From Gigaspora margarita (Eukaryota; Glomeromycota; Glomeromycetes; Diversisporales; Gigasporaceae): 64,000 nt of DNA. Below, piece by piece: positions 11,781 to 24,597 of the stretch. The position numbers were made by a program, and so were the translations under genes. The number at the start of each line of letters is the position of its first letter. The stretch's first letter is position 1. Under the pieces are notes generated by a model. That model made no database searches, had not been told where the DNA came from, and worked only from the letters and a program-made list of their open reading frames with translations. Location of the stretch: assembly GCA_009809945.1 (NCBI GenBank), contig WTPW01001100.1, positions 166,389-230,388 of the forward strand, given 5' to 3'.

Positions 11781-12363
11781 CTTTAACGAACAGAGACCCT
11801 TTTTTTTCAAATACATATTTATGAAATATTATAATATTATGAAAACTGAAAAAAAAAAGGAACTGTTACATTAAAACAAAATTTTTTTAAGACCAAGTAA
11901 TCAACAAAATTATATTGATATTAAATTTACAAGAACCATAATACTAAAATATTATTATCGGGCAAATAAGTAATGTCAAGTGAAAACGTGGTGAGATCGC
12001 TCTACTGTACTGTACTGTACGTACTGTATGTATTTGATTTACATTGATGATCGAACACCCCACGTTCGTATTATCTGCATGTTTAATGGTATATAATCGC
12101 CTAAGTTTCATCTGACTGGTAAGTTGATAACCCATCTATTACTAATTATTATAACGACCAATTGAAAAACAAAAATTTAACAAAGATTAACAAAAATTAG
12201 AAAACTAAATTCAAAAATATCACAATAAATTTTAGTAAAAAATTTTAATGGTTCAACAATTTAACAAAAAGTTATTTGCTAACAAAATGGTAGTTCTTAT
12301 AGTTTTTTTGAAATTTATTATGAATCTTAAGGGAAATGCTATTTTGACCTGGGTACAAAATGA

Positions 12364-12507
12364 CCCCCTCTTAGAATTTATGTTAGTTTGGGCCAGAATT
12401 ATTGTATGCTGTGTTTTTAAAAAACCCCTAGCCGACATTAACATAATTCTGGTTATTATTAATATAATTCCTGGCTCACACTAACCTTAAATTCTAAGAG
12501 GAGGAAT
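12364..12507. repeat. Inverted-repeat (MITE-like) element
   Basis: The left arm CCCTCTTAGAATTTATGTTA (from about 12365) and GGGCCAGAATTAT pair with the right arm ATAATTCCTGGCTC and CCTTAAATTCTAAGAGGAGG (to about 12507). The loop is about 60 bp. No target-site duplication is clear. Confidence 0.55.
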
Positions 12508-13267
12508 CCAAATAGAATTGGCCAAATCTTAATTAAAATCTATGTAGTTATACTACATAATTGTGAAGACAGACAAGACACTTAATAAGTTATGTTCATT
12601 TAGATTGTTAACAGTGTATAGCAAAGCAATATACAGTACTGTTACAGTTGCATTTTAAACATTGGAAGCAAAGCTTGATAATGTATATTAAAGGCATAGA
12701 CGCGAAAAATGATACTGTAGGTAAGATTTGCAAAAAAAGAAAAAGATATTTTTAAACTATGGTGATACTCCCCTTAACTCTTAACGATAATATTTTGAAA
12801 ATCTAATTCTCAATAATTAGTTGAGGAAAATAATACGTACTTTAATGCTAAAAAAGTTAAATTAATTTCTTTGAACCATATGTGATGACCGAAATTAACT
12901 ATAGATTAACCCAACAATTTTAAAGATATTCCGTAAGACTTGTTACAAAATTCAAAAGATGTTACAGAAAAAAACACTGGAATACGCCAACTTTTATGAT
13001 TTAAATCATATTAATAATATTATTTACTATATAAATACCAATACTACACCAAGTCAATAATAATACATCAATAATACTATCAAATCATTTAATGATCAAT
13101 CATAACGTCAATAAACTATTAATAACACTATTTGTGGCTGATAATATGATATACGAGTATCATCAAATGAAAAGTTGAGAATTTTTAATTCAAATCAGAA
13201 AATCTTAAATGAAAACCTGGAAATCTTAACCATAAAATATTTCATTTTACACATGGCTAAAAATATT

Positions 13268-13350
13268 ATTATTAAAATAATGATAATAATATATAGTATA
13301 ATATATATATATAGTATAATATATATATATAGTATATATATATATATACA
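13268..13350. repeat. AT microsatellite
   Basis: Runs of TATATA interrupted by AGTATAAT units. Reading frames through it code only for Ile/Tyr repeats and are not genes. Confidence 0.9.
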
Positions 13351-13737
13351 TATATGATTTAATTTTGTGTTAGTTTAATCTGTTACGTTCGTACGTATCG
13401 GTTATTATTTTGAATACATATAGTACCTGGATTACAATACGTACCTCGTACGTGTACAGGTGTATGTATGTACAGTACGTATAATTACATGGATATTTCA
13501 GAAAATTTGTTTAATAAGAATCTAAACTTATCCGAACATTTAGAATTTTCAGGAGAAAATAGTTTCGAACATTGGATCAAAATTAATAATAAGATTTTTT
13601 GAGTAACCGGGGTAGCGATCCGAGTTTTGAAATTATGTACTTTATTTTAATTGTTAGAAGCATTTTGACGACTTTAAGCATATATACGTATGTATATACC
13701 TTCGTTTAGGACAAAGAATGACTATTTATAGAAATTA

Positions 13738-13775
13738 CACATATATTATACATATATATATTATACATATATATT

Positions 13776-13807
<32 letters not shown>

Positions 13808-13891
13808 CATATATATATATATATATATTATACACATATATATATATTATACATATATATATCTGATATATTAAACACATATATATATATT

Positions 13892-13931
<40 letters not shown>

Positions 13932-13942
13932 CATATATATAC
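13738..13942. repeat. ATATATTATACA microsatellite
   Basis: About 200 bp made of ATATAT and TATACA units. Open frames on it are low-complexity artefacts. Confidence 0.9.
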
Positions 13943-15662
13943 ACGGAAATAAGATTGACCTATAGTAAATTCTGGGATAATTCTTTATATGATAAATAAA
14001 ATTATGTATTATATAAATTCAACAAATTTACCTTGAGAAGTATAGTTTTTACAGTTTCGCCGTATGACGGAAAATAAATTTAAGTTCGATTGACCCAAAT
14101 TACAAGCAAAATAACCAAACTGTAAGTATATCATTCACTAAGCCCCAATTAATCTAATGTCTAACTCTAATCTAAGGCTAACAACAGCTAATGTAACATA
14201 AATTTTTTTAACATCTATTTTCTTTCTGCTAATTAGGTAATTCACATAGTATATGATGGTTGGTCCAAATTTATCGAATGACAAATGCAAGCCAAAAGTC
14301 ATAAACAATGTAACAATGTAAATGGGTAAATTTATGCACACACATTATGTAAGATGTAACGTATCGTATATATGTATCTTATCTGTTATGTAACAGTATG
14401 TCGGATTTTTTTTATCATCAATTTTTTTTTTTTTTTAATCTTCTTAAACGTTTAACTATTATTCTTATTATTCGATTATTTGCTGTATTGTCCAAATTCA
14501 AAGGTCTCACATGAAAACGTATGGAAATGTGCATTACATTTATCAAATGACCCACTTTCACGATTTTTTTTTATTGCTCTTTTATTGATGAATTGATCAT
14601 CTACGTATCTGGTATTCTGGTATTACATCTTATTACATTTTTTATTTTATTTTTATTTTATTTTTATTTTATTTAGATTTAAAAAGATTTACATATCCGA
14701 TTATTATCATTTATAGAAAATCAAAATAAAAGATTAATTTTGAGAAAAATGATCAATCATATTTTTACTGTATTTCATTTATTTTTATATTTTTTTTTAA
14801 ACTATTAGATTTACATAAAAATAATTATTCCTTACTATATTTATCTACAGTTTAATCATTAATTATGTATTATTAATAATAATAATAATAATTTACGATC
14901 TATACGTATCGCTATGCATTTTTGATATACATACGCGTGTATGAAGAAGATTAAGGAGTTGATACACTAAGACTGAACTGATGCTGCTGCTGGCTGCTTA
15001 ATGAAATAATCCAATCAAATACTAATATAATTTTTCATTATCTTTTTATACACATAACAGTAACACTAGTAACATTAGTAACATTAGTAACACTACATAA
15101 TATACCCGATACATAAACTTTATCAAAAAAGGCAATGTACAAAAAAAACGCACTTAATACGGTGGTGTTCCTTTAAAATGTTGCTGTATTGGTACCTTGT
15201 ACCGTTTATTCTCAGTGTTTGTTTATTTTAGTCTCTGTCGTTATCGGATTTCTTCTTTTTAAAAGTCTCATTTTTGATCTCCTCCCGCTATCTTGCGGGT
15301 TGGTTCTATTATCTGTTACTCTCCGATGCACTTACGTCATCTTTCTTATGCATTCAACGTCATTCATATATATGTGGTCGATTAATCCATTTTATATATC
15401 ACTTTTATTTTTCTTTTGAACACATATCGATTTTATCATTATCGATATTGTTTTCTTTAATTTTATGTAAAAACCTTTTTATGATTTTTAGTGGTCTGTG
15501 GCCCTTTTAAATTCATTCATATAATTAGGTTAAAAAAATTACATAAATATAATAAATATAATTAATTATTTATTTATTTATAATTCTGAATTCTAATAAT
15601 TCTAATAATTCTAATAATTCTAATAATTCTAAATTGGATACTATCGATCATTTTTCCTTAAA

Positions 15663-16881
15663 ATGTCGGCATCAAGCTCCATTTTGTTAACATCTTCACC
15701 TACAACCATGTCTATCGATGACAAAAATAAATTAAACGCTGTTCAATCTAATGATCCTCTTATAACTCCTCTCATTCCTTTTAAGTTCAATCATTCATTT
15801 GATGTTAATCATAAAAACAATTTATTAAACGTCATTCCGTCTGCTCATGTAGATTCTACTATAACTCCTCCCTTAACTCCTCCTAATACTGCAATGAATA
15901 CTCCTGCAAAATCCCCCAAAAATTATTATTTTGAAGATTTCAATTACGTTTCAACCTTTTCAGATAATTTCTCTCCATCATCTTCAAATATTTCTTCTGT
16001 CAGTGATCCTATGAATTCAAATTTGAATACTCCTATAACTGATTCTTCTTCTTTACCAAATGATGATACTAAAAGTGATAACAAAGGAGAGATTTGTATA
16101 TTTACTCAAGTATCTACTACAATAGCTACTGTTCAACAACCTACTACTTCTCTTTTAAAATCTACGAAAAAACCTTCTCCAATTCGTTTTAGGTCTTCAC
16201 CTAAAATTACAAAATCTTCTGATTATAGTAATTCTGATAGTACTATGGTTTCTAATTTGGATATTGATCATTATCCTGACTCTTCTATCTCTACTACTAC
16301 TTCGGATTTTGAAAAGGATAGTTCTCAAGAAATAAAACTTAATCATTCAGATTCTATGATGTTTGATGGTACTATGCTTAATGATTATGCTATAGAAAAT
16401 CCTAAACGTAATAGAGAATATCACTCATTTTTTAAAAGTATTCCATGTAACGAATATCTTTTAAATGGTAATATAATATTATAAATTTTTATCAAATAAA
16501 ACCTATTATTAATTATTTATTAATTAATTACCGGTAATAATTAATTATTATTATTATTTTTTTAGATTATGGGTGCGCATTACAAAAAGAAATTCTACTA
16601 CAAGGAAGAATTTATGTTTCGCTGAATCATATTTGCTTTCATGCAAATATCTTGGGTTGGGTTACTGATGTAATTATCAAATTTTATAAATTTTATATAT
16701 ACATATATATACATATATATATATTTATTTATAATTATTAAAGATGTTAAAAAAATTTCTTTCAACTCTTTATTTTAAAAGGTTGTAATACCATTTTCTG
16801 ATATAAAATGCATTGAAAAAAAGATGACAGCTCTTGTAATTCCAAATGCAATTCAAATAACTACTGTCAAATCAAAGGTAT

Positions 16882-16947
<66 letters not shown>

Positions 16948-19307
16948 TCTTTGAATTTTCTATTTCATTTTTCTATTATTTTTTATTATTTCATTTTCTA
17001 TTATTTTTTTATTCATTTTTCTATTATTTTTTTATTCATTTTTCTATTATTTTTTTATTCATTTTTCTATTATTTTTTTATTCATTTTTCTATTATTTTT
17101 TTATTCATTTTTCTATTATTTCATTTTTTTTTTTATTTCATTTTTAACATTTCATTTTTTTTTAAATTAGTATTTGTTCGCCTCATTCATTTTTCGAGAT
17201 GGAGCATATGATCTATTCGTAAAACTACGGCAACGCGTAAAACCCACTTATGGTCACAGATCTTCTTTATCAGACTGTAGCTCTGATTCTACTCAAACTT
17301 CTCCTTCCCGTGCTACAAATTATATTAGTTGCAATAATTCGGGTTCGGGTACTGAGTCAGAACAAGCTAAAGATTCTGATAATGAAAAATTTATTAATGA
17401 AAAATGTATGTATGCACTTTTCTTTAATTTTTGAATACATATATATATTATTATTATTACTTACCTTTTAATTAATTAATTTTTTTTTTAATTAATTATT
17501 TTTTTCAACAGTAAAGCCATCTCAACCTCGTAATGGAAAATTCTCATTACCACGAATACCTTTGATTTCAAAACAGTCTTCTCGTAACTTTGAAAAACTC
17601 ACTATAAATAAGAATAATTCATCTCCAAATCTTTCTTTGGGAAATGATTTATCTGGAAATGATTTATCTAACATTAGTGATCATGGAAATATTTCTGAAT
17701 CTAGTTCAAAAAAGAAAAGGTTATTAACTCCCTTAAAAATTTCTGTACCAAAAATGACAAGTAAACAACAAACCCTTCCTTCTATTGAAATAATTCAACC
17801 TAAAGAATCAAAATGTAAATGTCTTTTGCAAGATGAACATTCTAAATTTGTAATATTGGATACAAAATATAATGGTAGCATTGAAAGTATTTATGCTATC
17901 TTATTTGATAGTAATTTCGTACTTGAATTTGTAAGAAAACTTGAGAATAATAATGATATAGAATTTGGTAATTGGTCAACTGATGAAAATAGTTGTATGA
18001 CTAGAAATATTAGTTATATTAAAAAATTATCTAATCCTCTCGGTATGTTTTTTTTTTATTTCATCTATGAGTCTAAAAAATATAAAAATATTAATATATT
18101 AAAATTTATATATAATTAATATAATTAATTATGATTGATTTTTAACTTTTATTATAGGGCCAAAAAGTACAAAATGTTACTTGACAGATGAAATTTTATA
18201 TAAAGATTTTGATGAGTATGTCTTTTTCTTTTATTAAATATCTTTAAAAAAATTTACTTTCTTTTTTTAATAATAATATTACTTTTTTTTAAAAAAAAAA
18301 AAATAGTCATGTAACAATAATGACCACAACTAAAACACCTGATGTTCCAGCAGGAACTTCATTTTGTGTAAAAACTCGAACGTGTTTAATGTGGGCTGGT
18401 GCAAATAAAACGCGTGTTATTGTTACAGGAAACGTTGAATTTTCTAAAAGAACAATTTTAAAAGGTTTGTCTTTATAATTCTTTACATTTTTTTACATTT
18501 TTTATAATTTTTATAATTTTTATAATTTTTATAATTTTTATAATTTTTATAATTTTTATAACTTTTATAATTTTTATATAATTTTTATAATTTTTATAAT
18601 TTTCATATAATTTTTATAATTTTTATAATTTTTATAATTTTTATAATTTTTATATAATTTTTATAATTTTTAATTAATATTTTTCATTTATTAATTATAT
18701 AGTACCTATAGAGAAGGGCTGTATGGATGGTCAAATGTCTTATTTTAAATTATTAGATAAAGCTCTTCGAAAACATGTTTCTCCAAAACACACTGAATTT
18801 AGAGAATCTTCAATTTCAAAAGATGATGATTCAAAATCAAAACAATCAAGATCACATTCAATTCGATCAAATCGTTCAAAACGTTCAATTCATTCTACAC
18901 GTAGCATATCTCGTCGTTCTTTTCCATTACAAAATGAAGATGAAGATACGATGAGTTTATCACAATTCATATTATCAACTTTAATAACAATATTATCTCA
19001 AATAATAGAAATGATATTATTTGTTATTAAAAAATTGAAAGTACCTAGTTTGGAAACTATGATGATTTGGGCTTTATTACTTAGTCTTGGTGTAAATATA
19101 TGGATTTGGATAAGTATGAGAGACATTAATTATAAAATTGAAAATATTGTTCTAAAGAAAAAATTGGATTTCGAATTTTATAAAAGAATTGAATTAAATG
19201 AAAATGATAATGATTTGATTATAAGAAGATATTTATCTAACGATGAAATTGGTGATAATGAGTTTAATGTTGATGATTTTGATAAATTTTTTAATTATAA
19301 AAAGTAA
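15663..19307 (+). CDS. GRAM/VASt membrane protein, Lam/Ysp-type intracellular sterol-transfer protein (863 aa, 8 exons)
   Basis: Exons: 15663-16467, 16566-16669, 16782-16877, 17171-17405, 17512-18042, 18158-18215, 18307-18464, 18703-19307. Every intron starts GT and ends AG, phases agree, and the sum is 864 codons ending TAA. Residues 1-240 are Ser/Thr/Asn-rich and disordered. A GRAM domain spans about 247-365 (REYHSFFKSIPCNEYLL, YGCALQKEILLQGRIYVS, GWVTD, KMTALVIPNAIQI). A VASt/StART-like domain spans about 512-690 (SKCKCLLQ, GPKSTKCYLTDE, PAGTSFCVKTRTCLMW). A basic Ser/Arg linker precedes two hydrophobic segments near 748-773 and 781-800. In yeast, such proteins sit in the ER membrane at contacts with the plasma membrane and move sterols; that role is inferred from family. 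The chosen ATG is the first in the open frame. Confidence 0.88.
16880..17165 (+). repeat. Poly-T tract and CATTTTTCTATTATTTTTTTATT minisatellite inside intron 3
   Basis: A T run of more than 50 bases, a short GT repeat, and then about six copies of a 22-24 bp T-rich unit fill intron 3 (16878-17170) of the GRAM/VASt gene. The splice sites GTATGT and AAATTAG lie just outside. Open frames through it encode only Phe/Tyr repeats. Confidence 0.85.
18480..18672 (+). repeat. TTTTTATAAT minisatellite in intron 7
   Basis: About 18 imperfect copies of a 10-bp unit (some 12 bp) make up most of intron 7 (18465-18702). It is non-coding. Confidence 0.85.
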
Positions 19308-20071
19308 TTGATTACATCTTTTATAAACTTTTATAAATATATATATATATATATATATTTATACATATACATAGATATATACAATTTCACATTCGTTGTT
19401 GTTCAATGTAATTTAATTATTCATATTTTTTTTTTTTTTTTTTTCTTCTTTATATATTTTTTTTTTTTATTCCTTTTTCGTTTTTTTTTATTGTAAAGAG
19501 AAAAAAAAAGGACATTAAAAGTTTTTTGATTTACTTGGATACTTGGATTGAATTTAATACATTAAATGTGTAAATAATAATTTATTAATTTGTGAAAAGA
19601 TATCTTTTTCGGTAAAGAATTTTGTGATAAAGTCACGGAAGCCATATAATGTAATACAATCAATTTTGATCCTTAGATATAATTTTAATTCATGAAATTT
19701 ATGTTTTTTTTTTGATGTACAGTACAGTAGAATTGTAGTTTTAGCCTTTTCTTAGGATAATTCATTAGCTGAAAACGAACTTAACTTTACCACGCAAAAA
19801 ATATCTATTTCAAGCATTTTTTTTTTTATAAAATATATTGATATTCTTCACATTTAATTTAAAAGAAATAAGTAAATTTAATATATATTATGTATCACTT
19901 AATAGTAACACTAACAATAAATACCTTTTTAAACTTTTGTTAATACTATTAATTTGTGACTTTACAAATGCTAAATAATTATATAGGGAATTTTCGTATC
20001 CTGTCTCTTTGATATTATATGGATTGAATTGAATTATAAAAAACATTATTTATACATTTATTATTTATACA
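19308..20071. other. Intergenic region between convergent genes
   Basis: This is the 3' flank of the GRAM/VASt gene (+) and of the Rho-type gene (-). It contains a (TA)n stretch and T runs near 19335-19490. I see no gene. Confidence 0.6.
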
Positions 20072-20974
20072 TCACATAGTAAACACATACTTTATTTTAT
20101 TTAATAAAAGCATTACATCCAAAGACAACGTTCGATTTCTGGCACGCGGGTGACTTTCGGTACTCATGTGATTAGTGATCGATGGTTCAAAAGCAGCGAC
20201 TATTACTTCATAAAAAACATTATCCACACTTTTCGGTGTAAGGACTGAGCACTCAACATATTTAATTGCTCCTAATTCTTGAGCAAGATTTTCACCTTGC
20301 TCAAAAGTTATGGGTCTCATCCCTTGTTGTGATAACTTTTCAATCACTAATGGATCATCCCGTAACTCTATTTGAGTACCGACAATCAGGTATGGAATAC
20401 CTGGACAATAACGATGAACTTCAGGAAACCATTTTTCTTTGACGTTCTCAAAAGAAGTCGGTGAGGTTACAGAAAAACAGATCAAAACTACACCTGCTTT
20501 AGAGTACGAAAAAGGACGGAGGCGTTCATATTCTTCTTCACCTAATAACCATTTACCATTAAATGCAATTATATAACATAGAAAAGAATGTTATTGAATC
20601 AAAAAACAGTAAAGTAATATTTGAATGCTTGCAAAAATGTTATATTCACCAGTCATATCTCAAAGAGCTAAAGCATATGATTCATCACCAAGTTTGAAAG
20701 TCGTTATACGATCGTAAAACAACTGCATGAATCATTCATATTCAATGAGATGATATGATTTTTTACAGTTATTTCCGCATTTAAAAAATAACTTACTACA
20801 GGAACATAATTAATGGGAATTCCGTTACATATGAGAGACGCCCAGAAGCTTAGTCTATAATATAAAAAGAACGGAATAATTAAAGCAGCAATAATAAAAA
20901 ATGAACCTATAGGAATATTTCTTACATACTTTGCGCATAAATCACCAGTAACGACACACTTTTTTTTTTTGCAT
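20072..20974 (-). pseudogene. Rho-family small GTPase (Cdc42/Rac-like), degenerate
   Basis: Exons on the minus strand: 20974-20930, 20854-20797, 20722-20650, 20541-20072; all junctions are GT-AG and in phase. The order matches Rho GTPases: KCVVTGD, INYVPV (switch I region), [69 protein letters not shown]. Defects are many: the P-loop G-x4-GK-S/T is GDLCAKL; a TGA (20660-20662) replaces the Trp before the G3 motif; DTAGQ reads DMTGE; the G4 Asp is Glu; the start ATG is one base out of frame across an 11-A run; and the prenylation box is absent from the main frame, although CLWM-stop appears one frame over (near 20125). It probably no longer binds GTP. Confidence 0.82.
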
Positions 20975-21783
20975 TATATAATAGGAAACTTTTTTTAAAA
21001 AAGGTTTACAAGTCCGGAGCTCGTTCTCGCTATACTTTATATATAGTGAAAATTTTTATATCATAAATATATGGAATTATGGAATATTAAGTTTCAATTA
21101 AATATTTAGTATTCTTTCGATATAATCTATAGTGAAAATTTAATGTGAGCTGTAGTGGAGGTCTTACAATGGCGGACTTATATAATGGTCAACTTTTTTA
21201 TAACAAGAGTTTACTAATTTTAGACTTTTATATATGCTAAAGATATTTTTTTTATTTAGTAAAGACCAATCATTTACTGCAAGTCTTAATAATATTCATC
21301 ACTTCTAGAAAGTATAACGCACTCAGAAAGGTTATACCAAAAAATTTATGTTTAAAATTATTGATCTTAGTTAATATCAACATTTCTTTGTCATGATTAA
21401 TCTATTTTAACTTTGAGTGAGAATATCTCAATAATAACAAGATAACTTCCATGAACTTTTTTTTTATTATTTAAATTCTACAAAATTTGTAAAATTCAAA
21501 AATAAAAAAATTGCATCAAAATTTTTCTTAACTTTGAAGATATCTCAACAACCAACAAGTAAAATTTTTTGAATTCTATGAATTTGTATAAAATTCAAAT
21601 AAAAAAAGGTTTATCGAATTTGGCTTGGTGGTTGTCGATATATTTCCGCTCAAAGTTTGAGAAAAATTTGCGCATCTTTTATTTTATAAACATTCGTATA
21701 CAACATACACTGTGTACATGTTAAAAGATAACCCCAGAGTTAACCAGCATAATAAACTAAGCCTACAATATTGTGCAATATTC
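20975..21783. other. Noncoding region with a palindromic repeat
   Basis: No gene is seen. The part at 21425-21670 resembles the tandem palindromic units at 55.1-55.8 kb (AACTTTGAAGATATCTCAAC, then TGAATTCTATGAATTTG). Confidence 0.5.
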
Positions 21784-23283
21784 CTAAGCAATTTTAAATG
21801 CAACCTTAAATGCATGTCGAACAAAAAAGAAGTCAATTGGAATAGGATCAGGTAGAAGATCTCGGGGGTTTTGAATAGTAGGTTCCGCATCAAAATAGAG
21901 ACAATCTAGTGAAATGTTTATAATGCATTGACCTTGCAAGATATTCAATGGTGCTCCAGTGTCATCCTGTGTTCCAAATTCAAACTAATAATATATACTG
22001 TGCATTAGAGATTTTTTAATACTGGAAAGCAAATCACTGTAATTTAACATTACCGTAGTTCTAGCCGGAATATTACTTCTAGTCCTTCTATCCGATACAC
22101 AGTAGTGCCAAGCCTGCAATGAATTAAAATATTCAGAATATTATACAAATAATACAAATAATATGATTGCTACACTTAATAAATATAACTTACTCTCATA
22201 CGGACAGGTACTTCGCCTTGGGGAACCGGATCTATTTTTTACAATAATACAATCATGGGCGCGACCAGGACTTAACCAGTAGCACAATGCTTCTTCGACG
22301 TGATCTAATGTTTCGGAATAAGCTACTTCTACAACTAAGTTTGGCCAAGGAAAATCCTAAATAAAAAAAAAAGTATATTGCATTACTAGCTTTAAAGAGT
22401 TCAATAACAATAACAAGTACAGAAAGTACATTTCTATCGCTCCCATTTGGTGGAGTTACAGGCGGTTTGTCCGGGCGAAATGATGAATCGGCTTCTTTTC
22501 CACGGTTTATGTCACTTGTTCCTTCAAGCAATCAAATTAATGCGATGTCACAAAAAAAAAAAAAAAAAAACTAATATATCAAAATATTAATCTTTACTAG
22601 TAGCACCAAACCCTATAATCACTGCATTAGTTCTTCTAACATTATTGCAGCCATTCATTATTTCACTTGTGATTGCGGAAATGCAAACTTCATGTGGTGC
22701 AGAAGGAAATTCATAGATTATGACTTTTTCCTCCCGCCATTCCCAACAACCACGAATAGAAAACTTTTCTGTATGTTGTTCATATTCTTCTATAGTAACA
22801 CCCGTGGCAAGCACATATGGCAGACTTAATAAACAAATTAATATTAGCAACCGGCTCAAAAAATATCAACACCAAGCAAGTAAACTTACGCTACTTCTTC
22901 CCACTTTGCTTTTTCGCTAAATTCTCCCTTATCCCACCACAGGCTTCGATAAAAGTTGCACTCTGACATTCGTTCCACATCACTACTAAGAATACTTCGG
23001 AAAATTAGCAAAAAAGTAAGGAGTAACGGTTGCACATATCTACTTACGCAGTATCGACGGACGTTGTACTTATTCTTGTTGAACTAGCACTGCTAAAACT
23101 GGCATTTCTGCTAAAACTGGAATTTGACGAACCGGTATAGAGCGACATTATGTTATTATTTATGATAACGGATTTAAAAGATTTAATTAAAGTCTCAATT
23201 ATCTCATTAATATACTGTGACATCACGTGATAATTTTTTATTCGAGAATTTTCACACTCGCATTGCCTATATATTCCATCCAC
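21784..23283 (-). CDS. Uma2-like (PD-(D/E)XK nuclease fold) protein of a Glomeromycotina-expanded family, one frameshift
   Basis: Seven exons on the minus strand: 23283-23048, 22985-22890, 22824-22598, 22521-22430, 22356-22194, 22113-22054, 21984-21784; all introns are GT-AG, 62-80 nt. The N-terminus is Ser-rich; ATG 23148 (MSLYTGSS) is an alternative start. Then follow MSECNFYRSLWWDKGEF, GVTIEEYEQHTEKFSI, HEVCISAITSEI, RGKEADSSFRP, PWPNLVVEVAYSETLDHVEE, a conserved YWL, HDCIIVK, and a C-terminal FEFGTQDDTGAPL. The Asp of EAD with the VVEVAYSE strand resembles the Uma2/restriction-endonuclease-like active site. The function in fungi is unknown to me. Exon 5 has one extra base in a T6/A6 run (22235-22240), which breaks the frame between IIVK and DPVPQGEVPVRM; this may be a sequencing error or true decay. 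Confidence 0.72.
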
Positions 23284-23416
23284 TACTTTTTTGCCGTTTT
23301 ACAATATAGATGTGAATGATGATTGCATTCGTCACTGATCTTACACCCGTGCTTCCAGCCTCTAAAGATGTGACACTTTCTGGACTTAAGTCAAGCTTTT
23401 TTTATTTGTTTTCGCG
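23284..23416. other. 5' flank of the Uma2-like gene
   Basis: Short AT-rich stretch between the Uma2-like gene and the outer arm of a large inverted repeat. It presumably contains the promoter of the gene; no motif is claimed. Confidence 0.4.
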
Positions 23417-23555
23417 GATGATCGTGAAATCGGAAATCCACGTGATCTCCGTATCATCGGATTTCCTAAAATTTCCGAAAATCGTGTAAACAATCGATCT
23501 AACACGTAATCAAAACAATCGAATGCTATCCGGGGGGTTAATTCAATATTGCCTA

Positions 23556-24592
23556 TAGGGTTCCAAACCGGTTTGAAAATCTCCAACCGTGACCCGTTAG
23601 GTGAAAACCGGTTGGTAATCGGTTACCTGAAACCAGGGACCCGTAAAAATTGTTTTGAGTAACGGGAAAAAATGTTTTGGGTAATAGCAAAAAATGTTTT
23701 TATTGCGATATAAAATTTATTCTAATTCAATTACAATAGTGTTTATTTTTATCATATTTATTATTTAGCGCATTTATTATAAAACNTATCTATAATGGTT
23801 TGGCACCTATAATATTTTTTTATTATGTTTATAGATTTTTCTAAGTTTTATATATATAATTTTTAACACAAAATTTTTCACGTTAGGGTTAGAATTAAGG
23901 TTTGGGAAGGGTTTTTGGGAACGTAGAACATTTTCACTTAGAACCCTACACTAATTAATTCATAGGTATATTTACCTATGAATTTTTAAAGACATTACAT
24001 AATAGAATATAATAAATCACTATTACAATGTTTTTTGCACGTGAAATTACACAAATAAATGATTGGTGAATTAAAATAGTTAACCAATTAAATTTGCGAA
24101 TTTTTGTACCATGCATAAATAAGAGCAAAAATTGTTTTATAATGTGATATTCGATAAAAATTGTGTTTTATTGTTTTCTAATGTTTTCACAATTTTTACG
24201 TGTCCCTGCCTGAAACTAAAACCGATTATCCGAATAAAGACAGGTCACCCGATTGTAATCAGGTGATCCGAATACCCGATTACCTATATAGAAATATCGT
24301 GTAGTGTCAGCTCAATATAGCAATAGATTTTGACAAGTTACGGTTATAACAGAGTTTCAACATGGCACATCCTGATGATCCAAGTTTCGTCTGCACCTTT
24401 AATGTTTTTAATAAAAGAACTCAGTTGACCCGTTTTCAACAGATGATCCATTTATCAAGTGGGTGACCTGTTTGTATTATATTAAACCGGTTGGGATGTT
24501 TAAGCCGGTTTGTCAAAATTATGATCCGGTTGACTTTTTTTCGGTTTGGTTTATCGGTTGGGTGGTTATCCGGATTGGATGTTGGAACCCTA
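23556..24592. mobile_element. 1037-bp hAT-like element, TAGGGTTCC ends
   Basis: It has perfect 8-bp duplications ATTGCCTA (23548-23555 and 24593-24600) and terminal repeats TAGGGTTCCAAAC / TTGGAACCCTA. The subterminal regions are rich in CCGGTT motifs on both sides, as often seen for hAT transposase binding sites. I see no transposase frame. It contains one N (23786). Confidence 0.85.
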
Positions 24593-24597
24593 ATTGC

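Larger units (their letters stand above)
11123..15662. other. Intergenic region upstream of the GRAM/VASt gene
   Basis: I see no convincing gene. The region holds repeats of 'TTTGGCCACTTTATATAT' type (11205-11405), a short GC-rich ORF (11622-11780), an inverted repeat (12364-12507), (TA)n microsatellites, a TTTTA repeat (14640-14675), short AGTAACATT repeats (15065-15095) and AATTCTAAT repeats (15590-15640). The last 450 bases before the gene are T-rich on the coding strand and presumably carry its promoter and 5' UTR. Confidence 0.5.

Noticed and set aside
13175..13999. Open frames rich in Ile/Tyr
   Set aside because: They translate (TA)n and ATATATTATACA microsatellites; no coding signal.
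15189..15510. Two overlapping hydrophobic frames upstream of the GRAM/VASt gene
   Set aside because: Both frames arise from T-rich DNA in the likely promoter/5' UTR, overlap each other, and match no family.
16824..17211. Poly-Phe/Tyr frames
   Set aside because: These are intron 3 of the GRAM/VASt gene and its minisatellite.
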